The position numbers and the translations under genes were made by a program. From the NCBI GenBank assembly GCA_016722025.1, contig JADKGZ010000002.1:186001-250000 (forward strand): a stretch of 64,000 bases of DNA, read 5' to 3'. Below the pieces are notes generated by a model. It made no database searches. It saw only the letters and a program-made list of their open reading frames with translations, and was not told the origin of the DNA. This stretch comes from Acidimicrobiaceae bacterium. Its GTDB lineage: Bacteria > Actinomycetota > Acidimicrobiia > Acidimicrobiales > Ilumatobacteraceae. The first letter of the stretch is position 1. Each line of letters opens with the position of its first letter. Shown here piece by piece: positions 36,011-44,819 of the stretch.

Positions 36011-36417
36011 CACGCCACCGCCGACCCAACACCCGACATCAGGGTCGACTGCAGCACCCCGACCAGTTCGTTGCGAGCCACCATCCAGGCCACGTGCAAC
36101 ACGCACGGATCGGCGGCCTGGCACGGCCGATCGGCCACCACGCAGCGCCCGATGTCGGTTGCCCCGTCCACTGCCTCGATCACCTGCAACACGTTGACGT
36201 CGCTGAGCGGAACCCGGCAGCGGTACCCGCCCGTCGGCCCGGGATCGGACTGCACCCAACCTGCCCGCACCAACGGCCCCAGCACCTGCGGCACGAACGA
36301 CACCGTGGTCCCCAACTCCTCAGCCAACACCGACGCCTTCACACGCCCGGGTGACCTCCCCAGCAGGGCCAACGCCCGAATCGCCAACTCGGCCCGACGC
36401 GTGATCTCCAGTCGCAC
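36010..36417 (-). CDS. Rrf2-family regulator (NsrR-like)
   Basis: A 135-residue winged-helix regulator: MRLEITRRAELAIRALALLG, then VLAEELGTTVSFVPQVLGPL and GGYRC in the wing. Three cysteines, C-x6-C-x5-C (GRCVVADRPCQAADPC), can hold an Fe-S cluster as in NsrR, the NO sensor. It is the first gene of the minus-strand operon, so it probably controls RIC, globin and the downstream oxidoreductase. No operator was recognised in the 90 bases upstream. Confidence 0.85.
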   Translation of the reverse strand: MRLEITRRAELAIRALALLGRSPGRVKASVLAEELGTTVSFVPQVLGPLVRAGWVQSDPGPTGGYRCRVPLSDVNVLQVIEAVDGATDIGRCVVADRPCQAADPCVLHVAWMVARNELVGVLQSTLMSGVGSAVA

Positions 36418-36507
36418 ACTGTGAGACTCATGGTTTCAGCACTCACCGCCCAGGGCCAAAGGACCTCTTCCTTCGAGGAAGTCCTCAACACGCGCTGGAT
36501 GGGGCCA

Positions 36508-37260
36508 TCAGCGACGGTCGGTGGGGCGCCAGACCCCATGGCCGAGGAACCGCTGTGCCATGGCCCACGCCATCCCTGTTGCCCGCTTGTTCGCCGTGGT
36601 GGCCTTCGGGCCGGTCCAGCCGCCGTCGACCGTGTCATGGAAGATGTGCAGCCAGCGGTCGAACAGGTCGGGCGTGAACGGCGCCCGGCCGTGCAGGTGG
36701 CGGTGGCTATCGATCACGTCGATCTCGTAACCGGGGGCGTAGAGCAGGACATGGCACCAGTAGTCGGCAACCGTTCTGATGTGCGCCTGCCAATCGATGA
36801 ATCCTGGGCCGAAGTTGAAGTACGGCGCCAACAGATCGTCCTGGCCGACGTCGACATACTGACGCGTCACCATTTCCACGATCTCTTCCTCGGTGTCGAG
36901 GTCCCGTTCCCGATGCGTCCACGGCCCGGAACGGTCCAGGCTGTCCACCCTCACGACACCTGGCACCATCGCCGCGTCGGGTTCACGGAAGAACTGCACA
37001 TAGAACCGGGCATCCGTCGACGGCTCGACCTGATGCTCGATCCCGGGCACGATCACCGCGCTGTCGCCAGCCTCAAGGCGTTCATCACGAGGTGCATCAC
37101 CCTCCAGGTCGACGTAACGGACGGCGCCAGCCTGAACCCGCAGCTCGGCCCACACCGTCGTGCGATGCGAACTGGCCAGCGCATCGGGCACACTCGCGAA
37201 GTCGAACAGTGGTGTTCGGCGCGCCTCGAGGAGTTGCGCAGGAAGTCTCGGCTCATCCAT
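36508..37260 (-). CDS. DUF1971 cupin - group III truncated hemoglobin fusion
   Basis: A 250-residue two-domain protein. Residues about 1-95 are a DUF1971 (TehB-like) cupin: VWAELRVQAGAVRYVDLEG, then GDSAVIVPGIEHQVEP and FYVQFFREP. From about residue 125 is a group III globin: EEIVEMVTRQYVDVG, IDWQAHIRTVADYWCHVLL, SHRHLHGRAPFTPDLFDRWL. The globin half parallels the protein at 33946-34446. It reads toward the Rrf2 promoter region and probably shares its NO-related regulon. Confidence 0.85.
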   Translation of the reverse strand: MDEPRLPAQLLEARRTPLFDFASVPDALASSHRTTVWAELRVQAGAVRYVDLEGDAPRDERLEAGDSAVIVPGIEHQVEPSTDARFYVQFFREPDAAMVPGVVRVDSLDRSGPWTHRERDLDTEEEIVEMVTRQYVDVGQDDLLAPYFNFGPGFIDWQAHIRTVADYWCHVLLYAPGYEIDVIDSHRHLHGRAPFTPDLFDRWLHIFHDTVDGGWTGPKATTANKRATGMAWAMAQRFLGHGVWRPTDRR

Positions 37261-37341
37261 CGGGTTGCCCCCTCATGTTGGTGCCTCGACGACGGTACCC
37301 GCGCGGGACCGCAGAACGGCCCGGTGTGGGAAGCTGCCGAG

Positions 37342-37674
37342 ATGAAGATGACCACGCTCGCTCACGCCCCCGCCTACGACAGCGAGCAATTCGTCGCCGG
37401 CCCGCTGCTCGATGGCAGCCAGTCGAACGTACGGGTCATCCGGCTCAGCCCAGGCCAGACCCTCCCGCCCCACACCCACTCAACGTCGGATCTCATGATC
37501 TACATCGTCGAAGGCACCGGCACCCTGACCATGGACGGCAACGCAGTGAACTTCGATGCCGGTTCGCTGGCCTACTTCCACGGCGACGAGGAACTTCGAC
37601 TTTCCAACACCGGCACGACCGGCCTCACCGCACTCGCGTTCCTCGCGCCGCCGTTTCCCCCGCAGCCCACCTGA
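37342..37674 (+). CDS. Small cupin-domain protein
   Basis: A 110-residue single-domain cupin. Motif 1 is PGQTLPPHTHSTSDLMIYIVEG with the metal-binding His pair and motif 2 is GSLAYFHGDEELRLSN. It is divergent from the fusion globin. Function unknown; such cupins bind a small ligand or metal. Confidence 0.75.
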   Translation: MKMTTLAHAPAYDSEQFVAGPLLDGSQSNVRVIRLSPGQTLPPHTHSTSDLMIYIVEGTGTLTMDGNAVNFDAGSLAYFHGDEELRLSNTGTTGLTALAFLAPPFPPQPT

Positions 37675-37682
37675 GACGTGTC

Positions 37683-37976
37683 ATGCGGCTCAACGACACG
37701 ACCACACGACAACTCTCGAACCCGCGCGGTCGCTGTGGCCCACACGTCGCACACGACCTCATCGCGGGCGACCAGCCATTGCGCGAGATGACGGCCCAGA
37801 CCGCGTGCATTCTCGATCGCCCACCGGCGATCAGCGAACTGGGCAGCCCAACGCAACAGCTGGCGATAGCCGGCCAGCGACGCATCAATCCGAAGCGACG
37901 CCAATGGCGTGTTCGTGGCCGGGTCCACCGCTGTCGCAGTGTGGGAACTCTTGTGCGGGTCAACACCAACGATCAT
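37683..37976 (-). pseudogene. IS110-family transposase, N-terminal fragment
   Basis: The frame from ATG 37976 reads MIVGVDPHKSSHTATAVD, the start of the DEDD/RuvC-like domain of IS110 transposases with its first Asp, and continues through GYRQLLRWAAQFADRRWAIEN to about RVRELSCGR. The similarity then ends at the cupin gene. The C-terminal Ser domain is missing, so it cannot transpose. Confidence 0.7.
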
Positions 37977-38284
37977 GTCCGTGCTCCATTCCGATTCGCT
38001 CTGTTGGGAGAGCCACGGTCGGCTGCCGACTTCTGGGTCCAGGATCGAAACCGCACCTCTGTTGGACCAGACCATGACGGGTCGCCGGCCGGGAGGCAAA
38101 CCCCGGGAGAGCCAACCCGAAGGCGGCAGGCGATTCACGAGCCAACCCGACCAGCGACCTACCAGACGCCACGAGCCTCGACCCGCAACGACCGACCCCT
38201 CACATACAAGTCGGCGATTCAGACCGTGTACACGTTCATCGTCGAGGACAGGCAAACTCTGGCCCTTGGCGACTCAGCTGTCGG
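37977..38284 (-). other. Non-coding region upstream of the IS110 fragment
   Basis: About 308 bases without a gene. GGGTTGGCTC is repeated twice here on the minus strand. In IS110 elements the DNA before the transposase encodes the bridge RNA, so this may be the preserved left end. The RNA itself cannot be identified by eye. Confidence 0.35.
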
Positions 38285-38915
38285 TCAGAGCCATTCCTGT
38301 GCTGCGGTCAACGTTGCGACAGCGCACGGGAACCCACCACCGAGAACGGTGGCGATGGCCTCGTAAGAGACCCTGATCGCGCTGGACGGGACATGACGCG
38401 ACGCGAGGAGTTCGCACAACCACGTCGTGAACTCGTCCATCAGGGTCTGGTCCTCGGTGAGCAGCGCGGCGGAACAAGACTGGAGGATGTAGCCGATGTC
38501 CTCACGCGTTCGCAGTGGCTGGGTCTCGCTCATCTCGCCGAGCTGTGGTGCCCGGTCGAGCAACTCGAACATGCAGTCGTCGATGAGCCCTGCGCTGGGC
38601 TGTTCCAGTTCGACGAGCTCCCACGATGTGGGACCCGGCTGTGCGAGCGCAGGGCGCGCCGCGGTCCACGAGTCGAGGAACGGCCTGGCGCCGGCCACGT
38701 CGGTCGCCCATGCGTCGGCGCCGACGGCACAGGCTCGCTTCGCCGAGAAGGCCCGCCCACCGACGACCACGGGTACCTGCGCACGGTGAGCGGCGGCAAT
38801 CGTGCGACGTGCGCCGGACAGGTGAATCGGCAAGGTGCAGTTGAGCAGGATCGCGACCGGATCGATGTCGAGAAGTAACTCGTCGGTTGGTGAGCAGCCG
38901 ACGTCCAGCGATCAT
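38285..38915 (-). pseudogene. B12-binding-domain protein, disrupted 5' end
   Basis: The coding frame reads DVGCSPTDELLLDIDPVAILL, TLPIHLSGARRTIAAAH, VPVVVGGRAF, matching the C-terminal part of a cobalamin-binding Rossmann domain, then about 130 unassigned residues. In that frame a TGA comes right before it; a possible ATG at 38915 is one base out of frame and overlaps the upstream stop. The N-terminal helical domain and DxHxxG are missing. It is a truncated or frameshifted gene. Confidence 0.55.
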
Positions 38916-40214
38916 CGCTGCACCTCCGGGTTGTCGTCCGTGGCGACGGCCGGTCGGGCCCGCACGGTGTTGATGATCGGTGATGGAGCTGGCGCGTCGT
39001 AGCCGCGCAGCAGTAGGCGCACTGCGTTGAACACGTCGCGTGGTGTCGCTCGGAAGTCGTTGAGGGCGAAGAGCCACGCTGCGAACGTGACGACGGTGAG
39101 CGCGATCCCGATCGCGATCCCCCACCGCCGGCGGCCTTGGCTCCGGAGTAGATCATGACGCCGGAGCCCGCGATCAGCACGACGACGGTGATGAAGATCG
39201 TGGCGGACTCGAACTGGTGGTGTGCTTGCCAAGGTACACGTCGCTGTGTTCGCCCACGCCAGGGGTGCGACGCTGGATCATGCGCAGCGGCGAGGTGACG
39301 CTGCGCGCTGCGAGCGGCGCCCAGATCGCGTAGGCGAGCGCGACGAGAAACATGTACCTGTACGGGAAACCGTCGACGAACTTTCCATTGGCAGGGTCTT
39401 CACGCACGGCTTGGTCGACGAGACCCGACGCCGCAAGAGTGACCACTGTGGTCGCGATCAGCAAGAGCAGCGCCTTGCTGTAGCGCAGCACGACAGTGCG
39501 GATGACGAGCACGTGGCGCGCGATCAGGGCCTCGGTGCGGGCCACGTCGCGGGCAAGGGTGCGGTCGCGGTTCAGGCCTGCCAGGCGGAACGCCTGGCGA
39601 ACACGCTCGGTGTCGCCGGCTGCGCCCTCGTCGGCGACGATGCCCCAAACCTCGAAGGTGCGGGTGTCGAACCGGTCGCGCCACCCGTCGTCGTCAGTGC
39701 TGCGTGGCACCAGCAGTCCGCGGGTCCACTCGTCGTCTCGGCCTTCAGCGAGGAGTTCGCGTGTCTTGGGACTCAGTTCGTCGTTGTTGAATCCGAGGCC
39801 GGGGATGATGAACCGAGGGCTGAAGATGACCCGATGTGGTGCATGGGGACCAGTGGGATGGGCGCCGAAGGTGTTGCTCGTGAAGTAGAAGCCGAGCAGG
39901 TCGCCGACGAGCAGGTAGATCGCCGGCACGGGCAGCAGGATGACGAGTGTGGCGGCGAGCCCGATCGCAGCGACGGCGAACATGTTCTGGCCGGCGTCGT
40001 AGGCGGAGATGAGCACGGTCATCATCTTCGGGAACGCGTCACGCAGGAACAGTGGGAGGAGCAGGATGAGCGCTGACCCGCCCAGCAATGCCTGTGCGAC
40101 GCGATGGATGGTGGACAGGCGGACCTCGCTGCGTTGCAGGAAGGCGCGCATCGCGGCGCGGGATTCTTCGTCGCTGACGGTGAGCTCTGACTCGTGGATC
40201 TCGTCGGCGTTCAC
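38912..40214 (-). CDS. Hypothetical membrane protein, two frameshifts near the 3' end
   Basis: The main frame (GTG 40214 down to 39174) gives 346 residues with four spans and a soluble middle (FIIPGLGFNNDELSPKTREL). Its last codons become Ser/Pro-rich after VYLGKHT, while the next frame reads FESATIFITVVVLIAGSGV and the third reads GIAIGIALTVVTFAAWLFAL to a stop at 38912. Two missing bases near 39216-39222 and 39117-39125 would give one protein of about 433 residues with two more spans. No family recognised. The start overlaps the ArsR stop. Confidence 0.6.
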
Positions 40215-40525
40215 CGGTTCACCTGCGCGTGCAGGTCGGCGAGCAGGTCACGGGTTTCGGTGAGCGAACTGATCAGCAGCTGCTTGGCGACCTTCAGCAG
40301 GTCAGCGATCAGCGGGTCCTTCACCGAGTAGTAGACGGACTGGCCTTCCTTGCGGCTGGCCACCAGACCTGCGCGGCGCAGCACGGCAAGCTGTTGGGAC
40401 AGGTGCGACAGCTCGATGCCGATCTCGGGCTGCATCTCACCGACCGATTGTTCGCCCTGGGAGAGGGTTTCGAGGATGCGGATCCGGGCCGGATGCGACA
40501 GCGCCCGGAACAGTTCGGCCTTCAA
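40211..40525 (-). CDS. ArsR-family regulator, Rv0081-like
   Basis: A 104-residue winged helix protein: KAELFRALSHPARIRILETL, SHLSQQLAVLRRAGLVASRKEG, VYYSV. It lacks the metal-binding Cys motifs of ArsR/SmtB sensors. It resembles M. tuberculosis Rv0081, a hypoxia-linked hub regulator beside the same hyc-like genes. The start is TTG or possibly CTG further up; no ATG or GTG exists before an upstream TAA. It is divergent from the complex genes across a 174-base, relatively AT-rich gap that should hold both promoters. Confidence 0.85.
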   Translation of the reverse strand: MKAELFRALSHPARIRILETLSQGEQSVGEMQPEIGIELSHLSQQLAVLRRAGLVASRKEGQSVYYSVKDPLIADLLKVAKQLLISSLTETRDLLADLHAQVNR

Positions 40526-40699
40526 CTCGCTGATCGGCAGCCCGAGCTCGCGCTCGGGTGCAGTTCGCTGTGGGACTTATCTGCAGATACCATCAACTAC
40601 GCATGTTACCAGAGTAGTATGTCGAACAGCAGGCAGGTGGAGGACATTCATCGCCTGCCAGGAGCGTCACATGGGTGAGACGAATTCGAGTCGTGACCG

Positions 40700-41194
40700 A
40701 TGCTGAAGTTGCTTCGCAAGATCGTTCGGATAGGTCGGGTCACCGAAACCGTTCCGCTCGGCGCAGGTCCCCGCCCCTCTCTCCTCCTGGGGGCGGCGGA
40801 CCCGTTGCGCGGGTCGGTGCAAATTCGTCAGGTTGATGCCGGGTCGTGCAACGGCTGCGAGGCCGAGTTCGCGGCAGCGTTCGGTCCGGTCTACGACGTC
40901 GAGCGTTTCGGCGTGCGGTTGGTGGCGTCGCCGCGCCACGCCGACGCGCTCGTGGTCACCGGGCCGGTGACCCGGAACATGGCCGTGCCGCTACTGACGA
41001 CGTTCGAGGCGACTCCTGGGCCGAAGCTTGTGATCGCACTCGGTGACTGCGCTCGCGACTGCGGTGTGTTCGCCGGCGGTCACGGAGTGGCGGGTTCGGT
41101 GGCCGACTTCCTGCCAGTGGATCTGGAGATTCCCGGGTGCCCACCCACCCCTGACGACATCGTGGTCGCGCTCCGTCGAGTGGCAGGTCGCTGA
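40700..41194 (+). CDS. hyfI: NuoB/HyfI-like iron-sulfur subunit
   Basis: A 164-residue subunit like NuoB, HycG and M. tuberculosis Rv0082. The [4Fe-4S] (N2-type) ligands are GSCNGCEAEF, ALGDCARDCGVF and PGCPPTPDD. It would receive electrons at the interface with the large subunit. First gene of the plus-strand complex operon. Two bases separate its stop codon from the next ATG. Confidence 0.85.
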   Translation: MLKLLRKIVRIGRVTETVPLGAGPRPSLLLGAADPLRGSVQIRQVDAGSCNGCEAEFAAAFGPVYDVERFGVRLVASPRHADALVVTGPVTRNMAVPLLTTFEATPGPKLVIALGDCARDCGVFAGGHGVAGSVADFLPVDLEIPGCPPTPDDIVVALRRVAGR

Positions 41195-41195
41195 G

Positions 41196-43208
41196 ATGGT
41201 CGGCGCGGCTCTCGCGGTCGCCGCAGTTGCGGCGGCCGCGGCGATGATCGCCGGGGCGGTGCTGCCGGCGCGGAGCCGGGTGGTCTGGGTCGGGGTCTGC
41301 ACTGCGCTGTGCGCAACGGCCGGTGGAGCCGCCGCTACCGCAGTGCTCACCGGCAGCAGCACGTTCCAGGCGAACTTCCCGAACCTGTTCCCACTGGGTG
41401 GGGTTCGCATCGAGTTCGACGCGTTGAGCGCGATCTTCTCACTGGCAACGGCGATCGTGGCGGTGCCAGCGGCGATCTACGGCATCGGGTACAGCGCTCA
41501 CGGCCCGTCGAGCCGTACGGTACAGATCGCGTGGCCGCTGTTGGTGTGGAGCGTGATGATGGTGCCCGCCGCCGGGAGTGTCACCGGGCTGATCGCTTTC
41601 TGGGAGCTGATGGCGCTGTCGTCGTTGGTGCTCGTGCTGGCCGAGCACCACCACAACGTCGAGGCCCGTTCCGCGGCTCAGTGGTACGCGGCGATGACCC
41701 ACCTGAGTCTGTTGGCGATTGTGCTGGCGCTGGTCGTGCTTGCACATCAGGCCGGTGGCGATTCGTTCACGGCGGTGCGTGCCGGCGCCGGTGACCTCAG
41801 CCCGGCGACGGCCAGTGTGGTGTTCCTGCTGTCGCTGGTCGGTTTCGGGGCGAAGGCCGGTGTGGTGCCGTTGCACGTCTGGTTGCCCCGCGCTCACCCT
41901 GAGGCGCCGAGCCATGTCTCGGCGATGATGTCGGGGGCGATGGTCGCCCTCGGCGTCTATGGGCTGGTCCGCGTCGGCTGGGACCTTCTCGGCGGCGGGC
42001 CGACCTGGTGGGGTGCGGTCGTGCTGGCCATCGGGCTGGCGTCGGCGATGTTCGGCATCCTGCATGCGTTGCTCTCGAGTGATCTGAAGCGCCTGCTTGC
42101 CTACTCGACGACGGAAAACATGGGGCTGGTGTTCATCGGTGTCGGTGCCGCCGGGATGTTCGCGCCGAGCGGGAACCGGTCGTTGGCCTCCGTTGCGCTC
42201 GCGGCGTCGATGCTGCTGGTCATCAATCACGCTGCGTTCAAGGGTCTGCTGTTCCTCGGGGCTGGTTCGATCCTGTCAGCGACCGGCACGCGCGACCTCG
42301 ATCGCCTCGGGGGCTTGGCGCGGCGCATGCCGGTGACCGCAGCGACCTTCGCGATCGGTTCCCTGGCGATCGCTGCGCTGCCCCCGCTGAACGGGTTCGT
42401 CAGTGAGTGGCTGCTGCTGCAGTCTCTGGTGCACAGCCTCCCGTCGAACGCGGCAGTGGTCGCCGTTGCGATGCCAGTCGCCGTGGCAGTCGTCGCGTTG
42501 ACTGGCGGGTTGGCGGCCGCCACCTTCGTCAAGGCGTTCGGCACCACATTCCTGGCGATGCCGCGAAGCGTGGAGGCCGGCCAGGCACACGAGTCCCCGC
42601 GCACGATGCAAGTCGGACTGGTCGCGCTCAGCGGCGTATGCGTCGCTCTTGCGTTGGCGCCCACAGCGCTCACCTCCCCGTTGCGGCGCGTGTCGGCGGC
42701 GGTGGGTGGGCTCGCCGACGGCGCGCCGATCCGAACCAACGGTGTGTACCTGCAACTGTCGGGGATCCAAGCCGGTTTGTCGCCGCTGTTGCTCGCGACC
42801 GGTTTGGCCGTGTTGATGATCGCGGTGCTGGCCGTCGTGCGACGCGGTCGTCTTCACCGCACGGTTCGTGACATTCCCGCCTGGGGATGCGGTCGAACGG
42901 TGCAGACGGCACGAATGGAGTACACCGCGACCTCGTTCGCCGAGCCGCTGCAACGGGTCTTCGACGACGTGTTGCACCCCGAGATCGACATCGATGTCGA
43001 CCATCACGTCGAGTCACGCCACTACGTGCAAGCGATCCGCTACCGCATGAAGATCCGCGACGGGTTCGAGCATCGCCTCTACCTCCCGTTGCTGGCCGTC
43101 GCACGCCGCTGGGGTGACGGCGCCCGACGCATCCAGAACGGCAGCATCCACCGCTACCTGGCCTACTCGCTGATCACACTGATCACGGTGCTCGTGGTGT
43201 CGCGATGA
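41196..43208 (+). CDS. hyfB: HyfB-like antiporter-type membrane subunit
   Basis: A 670-residue proton-pumping-type subunit homologous to NuoL/HyfB (cf. Rv0083). Antiporter motifs include FWELMALSSLVLVL, GAKAGVVPLHVWLPRAHPEAPSHVSA with the key Lys and His, and LLAYSTTENMGLV. The C-terminal cytoplasmic extension (EYTATSFAEPLQRVFDDVLH) is typical of the HyfB group. About 15 spans. Confidence 0.9.
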   Translation: MVGAALAVAAVAAAAAMIAGAVLPARSRVVWVGVCTALCATAGGAAATAVLTGSSTFQANFPNLFPLGGVRIEFDALSAIFSLATAIVAVPAAIYGIGYSAHGPSSRTVQIAWPLLVWSVMMVPAAGSVTGLIAFWELMALSSLVLVLAEHHHNVEARSAAQWYAAMTHLSLLAIVLALVVLAHQAGGDSFTAVRAGAGDLSPATASVVFLLSLVGFGAKAGVVPLHVWLPRAHPEAPSHVSAMMSGAMVALGVYGLVRVGWDLLGGGPTWWGAVVLAIGLASAMFGILHALLSSDLKRLLAYSTTENMGLVFIGVGAAGMFAPSGNRSLASVALAASMLLVINHAAFKGLLFLGAGSILSATGTRDLDRLGGLARRMPVTAATFAIGSLAIAALPPLNGFVSEWLLLQSLVHSLPSNAAVVAVAMPVAVAVVALTGGLAAATFVKAFGTTFLAMPRSVEAGQAHESPRTMQVGLVALSGVCVALALAPTALTSPLRRVSAAVGGLADGAPIRTNGVYLQLSGIQAGLSPLLLATGLAVLMIAVLAVVRRGRLHRTVRDIPAWGCGRTVQTARMEYTATSFAEPLQRVFDDVLHPEIDIDVDHHVESRHYVQAIRYRMKIRDGFEHRLYLPLLAVARRWGDGARRIQNGSIHRYLAYSLITLITVLVVSR

Positions 43209-44152
43209 GCCCCACAGGGATCGCCGTCGCGGTGCTGCAGGTGATTCTCACCATCGCGGTGGCGCCGTTGTTGGTCGGGATGATGCGCGTGATCCGAGCG
43301 CGGCTGGAAGGTCGTGTCGGCGCCCCGATCAGGCAGCCCTGGCGCGACCTGCGCAAGCTGCTCCGCAAGCAACGGATGGTGTCCCAGAACACCGGCGTGG
43401 TGTTCTCCATCGCGCCGCTCGTGCTGCTCGCCTCAGCAGCGTTGGTGGCCGGCATCGTGCCGTTCCTGTCCACGACCTCAGCGCTCGATCAGGTCGGCGA
43501 TCTGTTCGCCATCGTCTACCTGCTGTTGCTGGGCACCGTGTTCCTGTCGCTCGCCGGTCTCGACGCGGGGACCGCGTTCGGGGGCATGGGGTCCAGTCGG
43601 GAGATGACGATCGCGGCGATCGCCGAGCCGACCCTGCTCGTCGCGATCTTCGCCCTGTCGGTGTCGACCGGATCGTCGAACCTGGGAGCGATCGTCGCCG
43701 ACACGCTCGCCAACCCGTCGAAGGCAGCGTCACCGGCGAGCATGTTGGCGTTCTCCGCGCTCGCGGTGGTGACGATCGCCGAGACCGGACGTATTCCGGT
43801 CGACAACCCGAGCACCCACCTCGAGCTGACGATGATCCACGAGGCGATGATCCTCGAGTACTCCGGCCCCGACCTGGCGCTGGTGGAACTCGCTGCACAT
43901 CTGCGGCTCGTGGTGTTCCTGGGCCTGCTGGCCAACCTGTTCTTTCCGTGGGGCATCGCCACGACCGCACAACCACTGCACCTGCTTGCTGCTGCGGGCG
44001 CAGTCACGGTGAAACTGATTGTGCTCGCCGCCGTGATCGCCGCCGCCGAGGTGTTCATCGCCAAGGTGCGACTGTTTCGGGTACCGGAACTGCTCGCTGC
44101 ATCATTCGTCCTGGCCTTCCTGGCTGTCACCGTGTCGTTCTTCCTCGTATGA
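43205..44152 (+). CDS. hyfC: HyfC/NuoH-like membrane subunit
   Basis: A 315-residue homologue of NuoH/HycD (cf. Rv0084): RLEGRVGAPIRQPWRDLRKLLRK, then GMGSSREMTIAAIAEPTLL, and IPVDNPSTHLELTMIHEAMILEYSG with conserved Glu residues of the quinone/proton channel. About eight spans. ATGA overlap with hyfB. Confidence 0.92.
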   Translation: MSPTGIAVAVLQVILTIAVAPLLVGMMRVIRARLEGRVGAPIRQPWRDLRKLLRKQRMVSQNTGVVFSIAPLVLLASAALVAGIVPFLSTTSALDQVGDLFAIVYLLLLGTVFLSLAGLDAGTAFGGMGSSREMTIAAIAEPTLLVAIFALSVSTGSSNLGAIVADTLANPSKAASPASMLAFSALAVVTIAETGRIPVDNPSTHLELTMIHEAMILEYSGPDLALVELAAHLRLVVFLGLLANLFFPWGIATTAQPLHLLAAAGAVTVKLIVLAAVIAAAEVFIAKVRLFRVPELLAASFVLAFLAVTVSFFLV

Positions 44153-44159
44153 GCAGCCG

Positions 44160-44819
44160 ATGAGCACCACCCGATTCGTGCAACTCCTCGACCTTGCCGC
44201 GGGCCTCGTGCTCGTCACCAGCTTCGCCGCGCTCTGGCTGCGCCGACTCGTCACGGTCACCTGGGTGATCGCACTGCAAGGCGTCGCCCTCGCAGCGGTC
44301 GCGCTGGTGATCGGCGCCTACGAACACGAGACCGAACTGGTACTGATCGCGCTGATGGTCGGCGTCCTGCGAGGCGTGGTGCTCCCAGGCCTGATCCTTC
44401 GCGCCGTGCGCGCCGGCGACGAGCACCGCGAAGTCGAGTCGCTGATCAATGTGCCTGCGGCACTGCTGGCCGCATCCGGACTCACCCTGGTCGCGTACGC
44501 CACCACCCGTGACGTGGTGGCCTTGTCGTCGACCCCGCAGGTGCGTGCGCTGCCACTGGGCATCGCCGTGATGTTGATCGGCATGCTGCTGATCGTCACC
44601 CGACGCAAGGCCGTGTTGCAGATCATGGGTGTCTTGATGCTCGACAACGGCATTGCGCTGGTGATGTTCCTGGGGACATCCGGGGTACCGCTCGCCGTCG
44701 AGCTCGGCATCGCCAGCGACGTGCTGCTCGCGATGTTCATCCTGCAGGTCCTCACCACCCGCATCCGAACCAAGTTCGGTGGTACCGATCTCGACCAGTT
44801 GCGAGAGCTGCGCGACTGA
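44160..44819 (+). CDS. hyfE: HyfE-like membrane subunit
   Basis: A 219-residue subunit with about seven spans, like HyfE/HycP (cf. Rv0085), combining NuoK-like features: ESLINVPAALLAASG, then QIMGVLMLDNGIALVMFL and VELGIASDVLLAMFILQVL. It would help form the proton path. Followed by a TGATG overlap with the next gene. Confidence 0.88.
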   Translation: MSTTRFVQLLDLAAGLVLVTSFAALWLRRLVTVTWVIALQGVALAAVALVIGAYEHETELVLIALMVGVLRGVVLPGLILRAVRAGDEHREVESLINVPAALLAASGLTLVAYATTRDVVALSSTPQVRALPLGIAVMLIGMLLIVTRRKAVLQIMGVLMLDNGIALVMFLGTSGVPLAVELGIASDVLLAMFILQVLTTRIRTKFGGTDLDQLRELRD

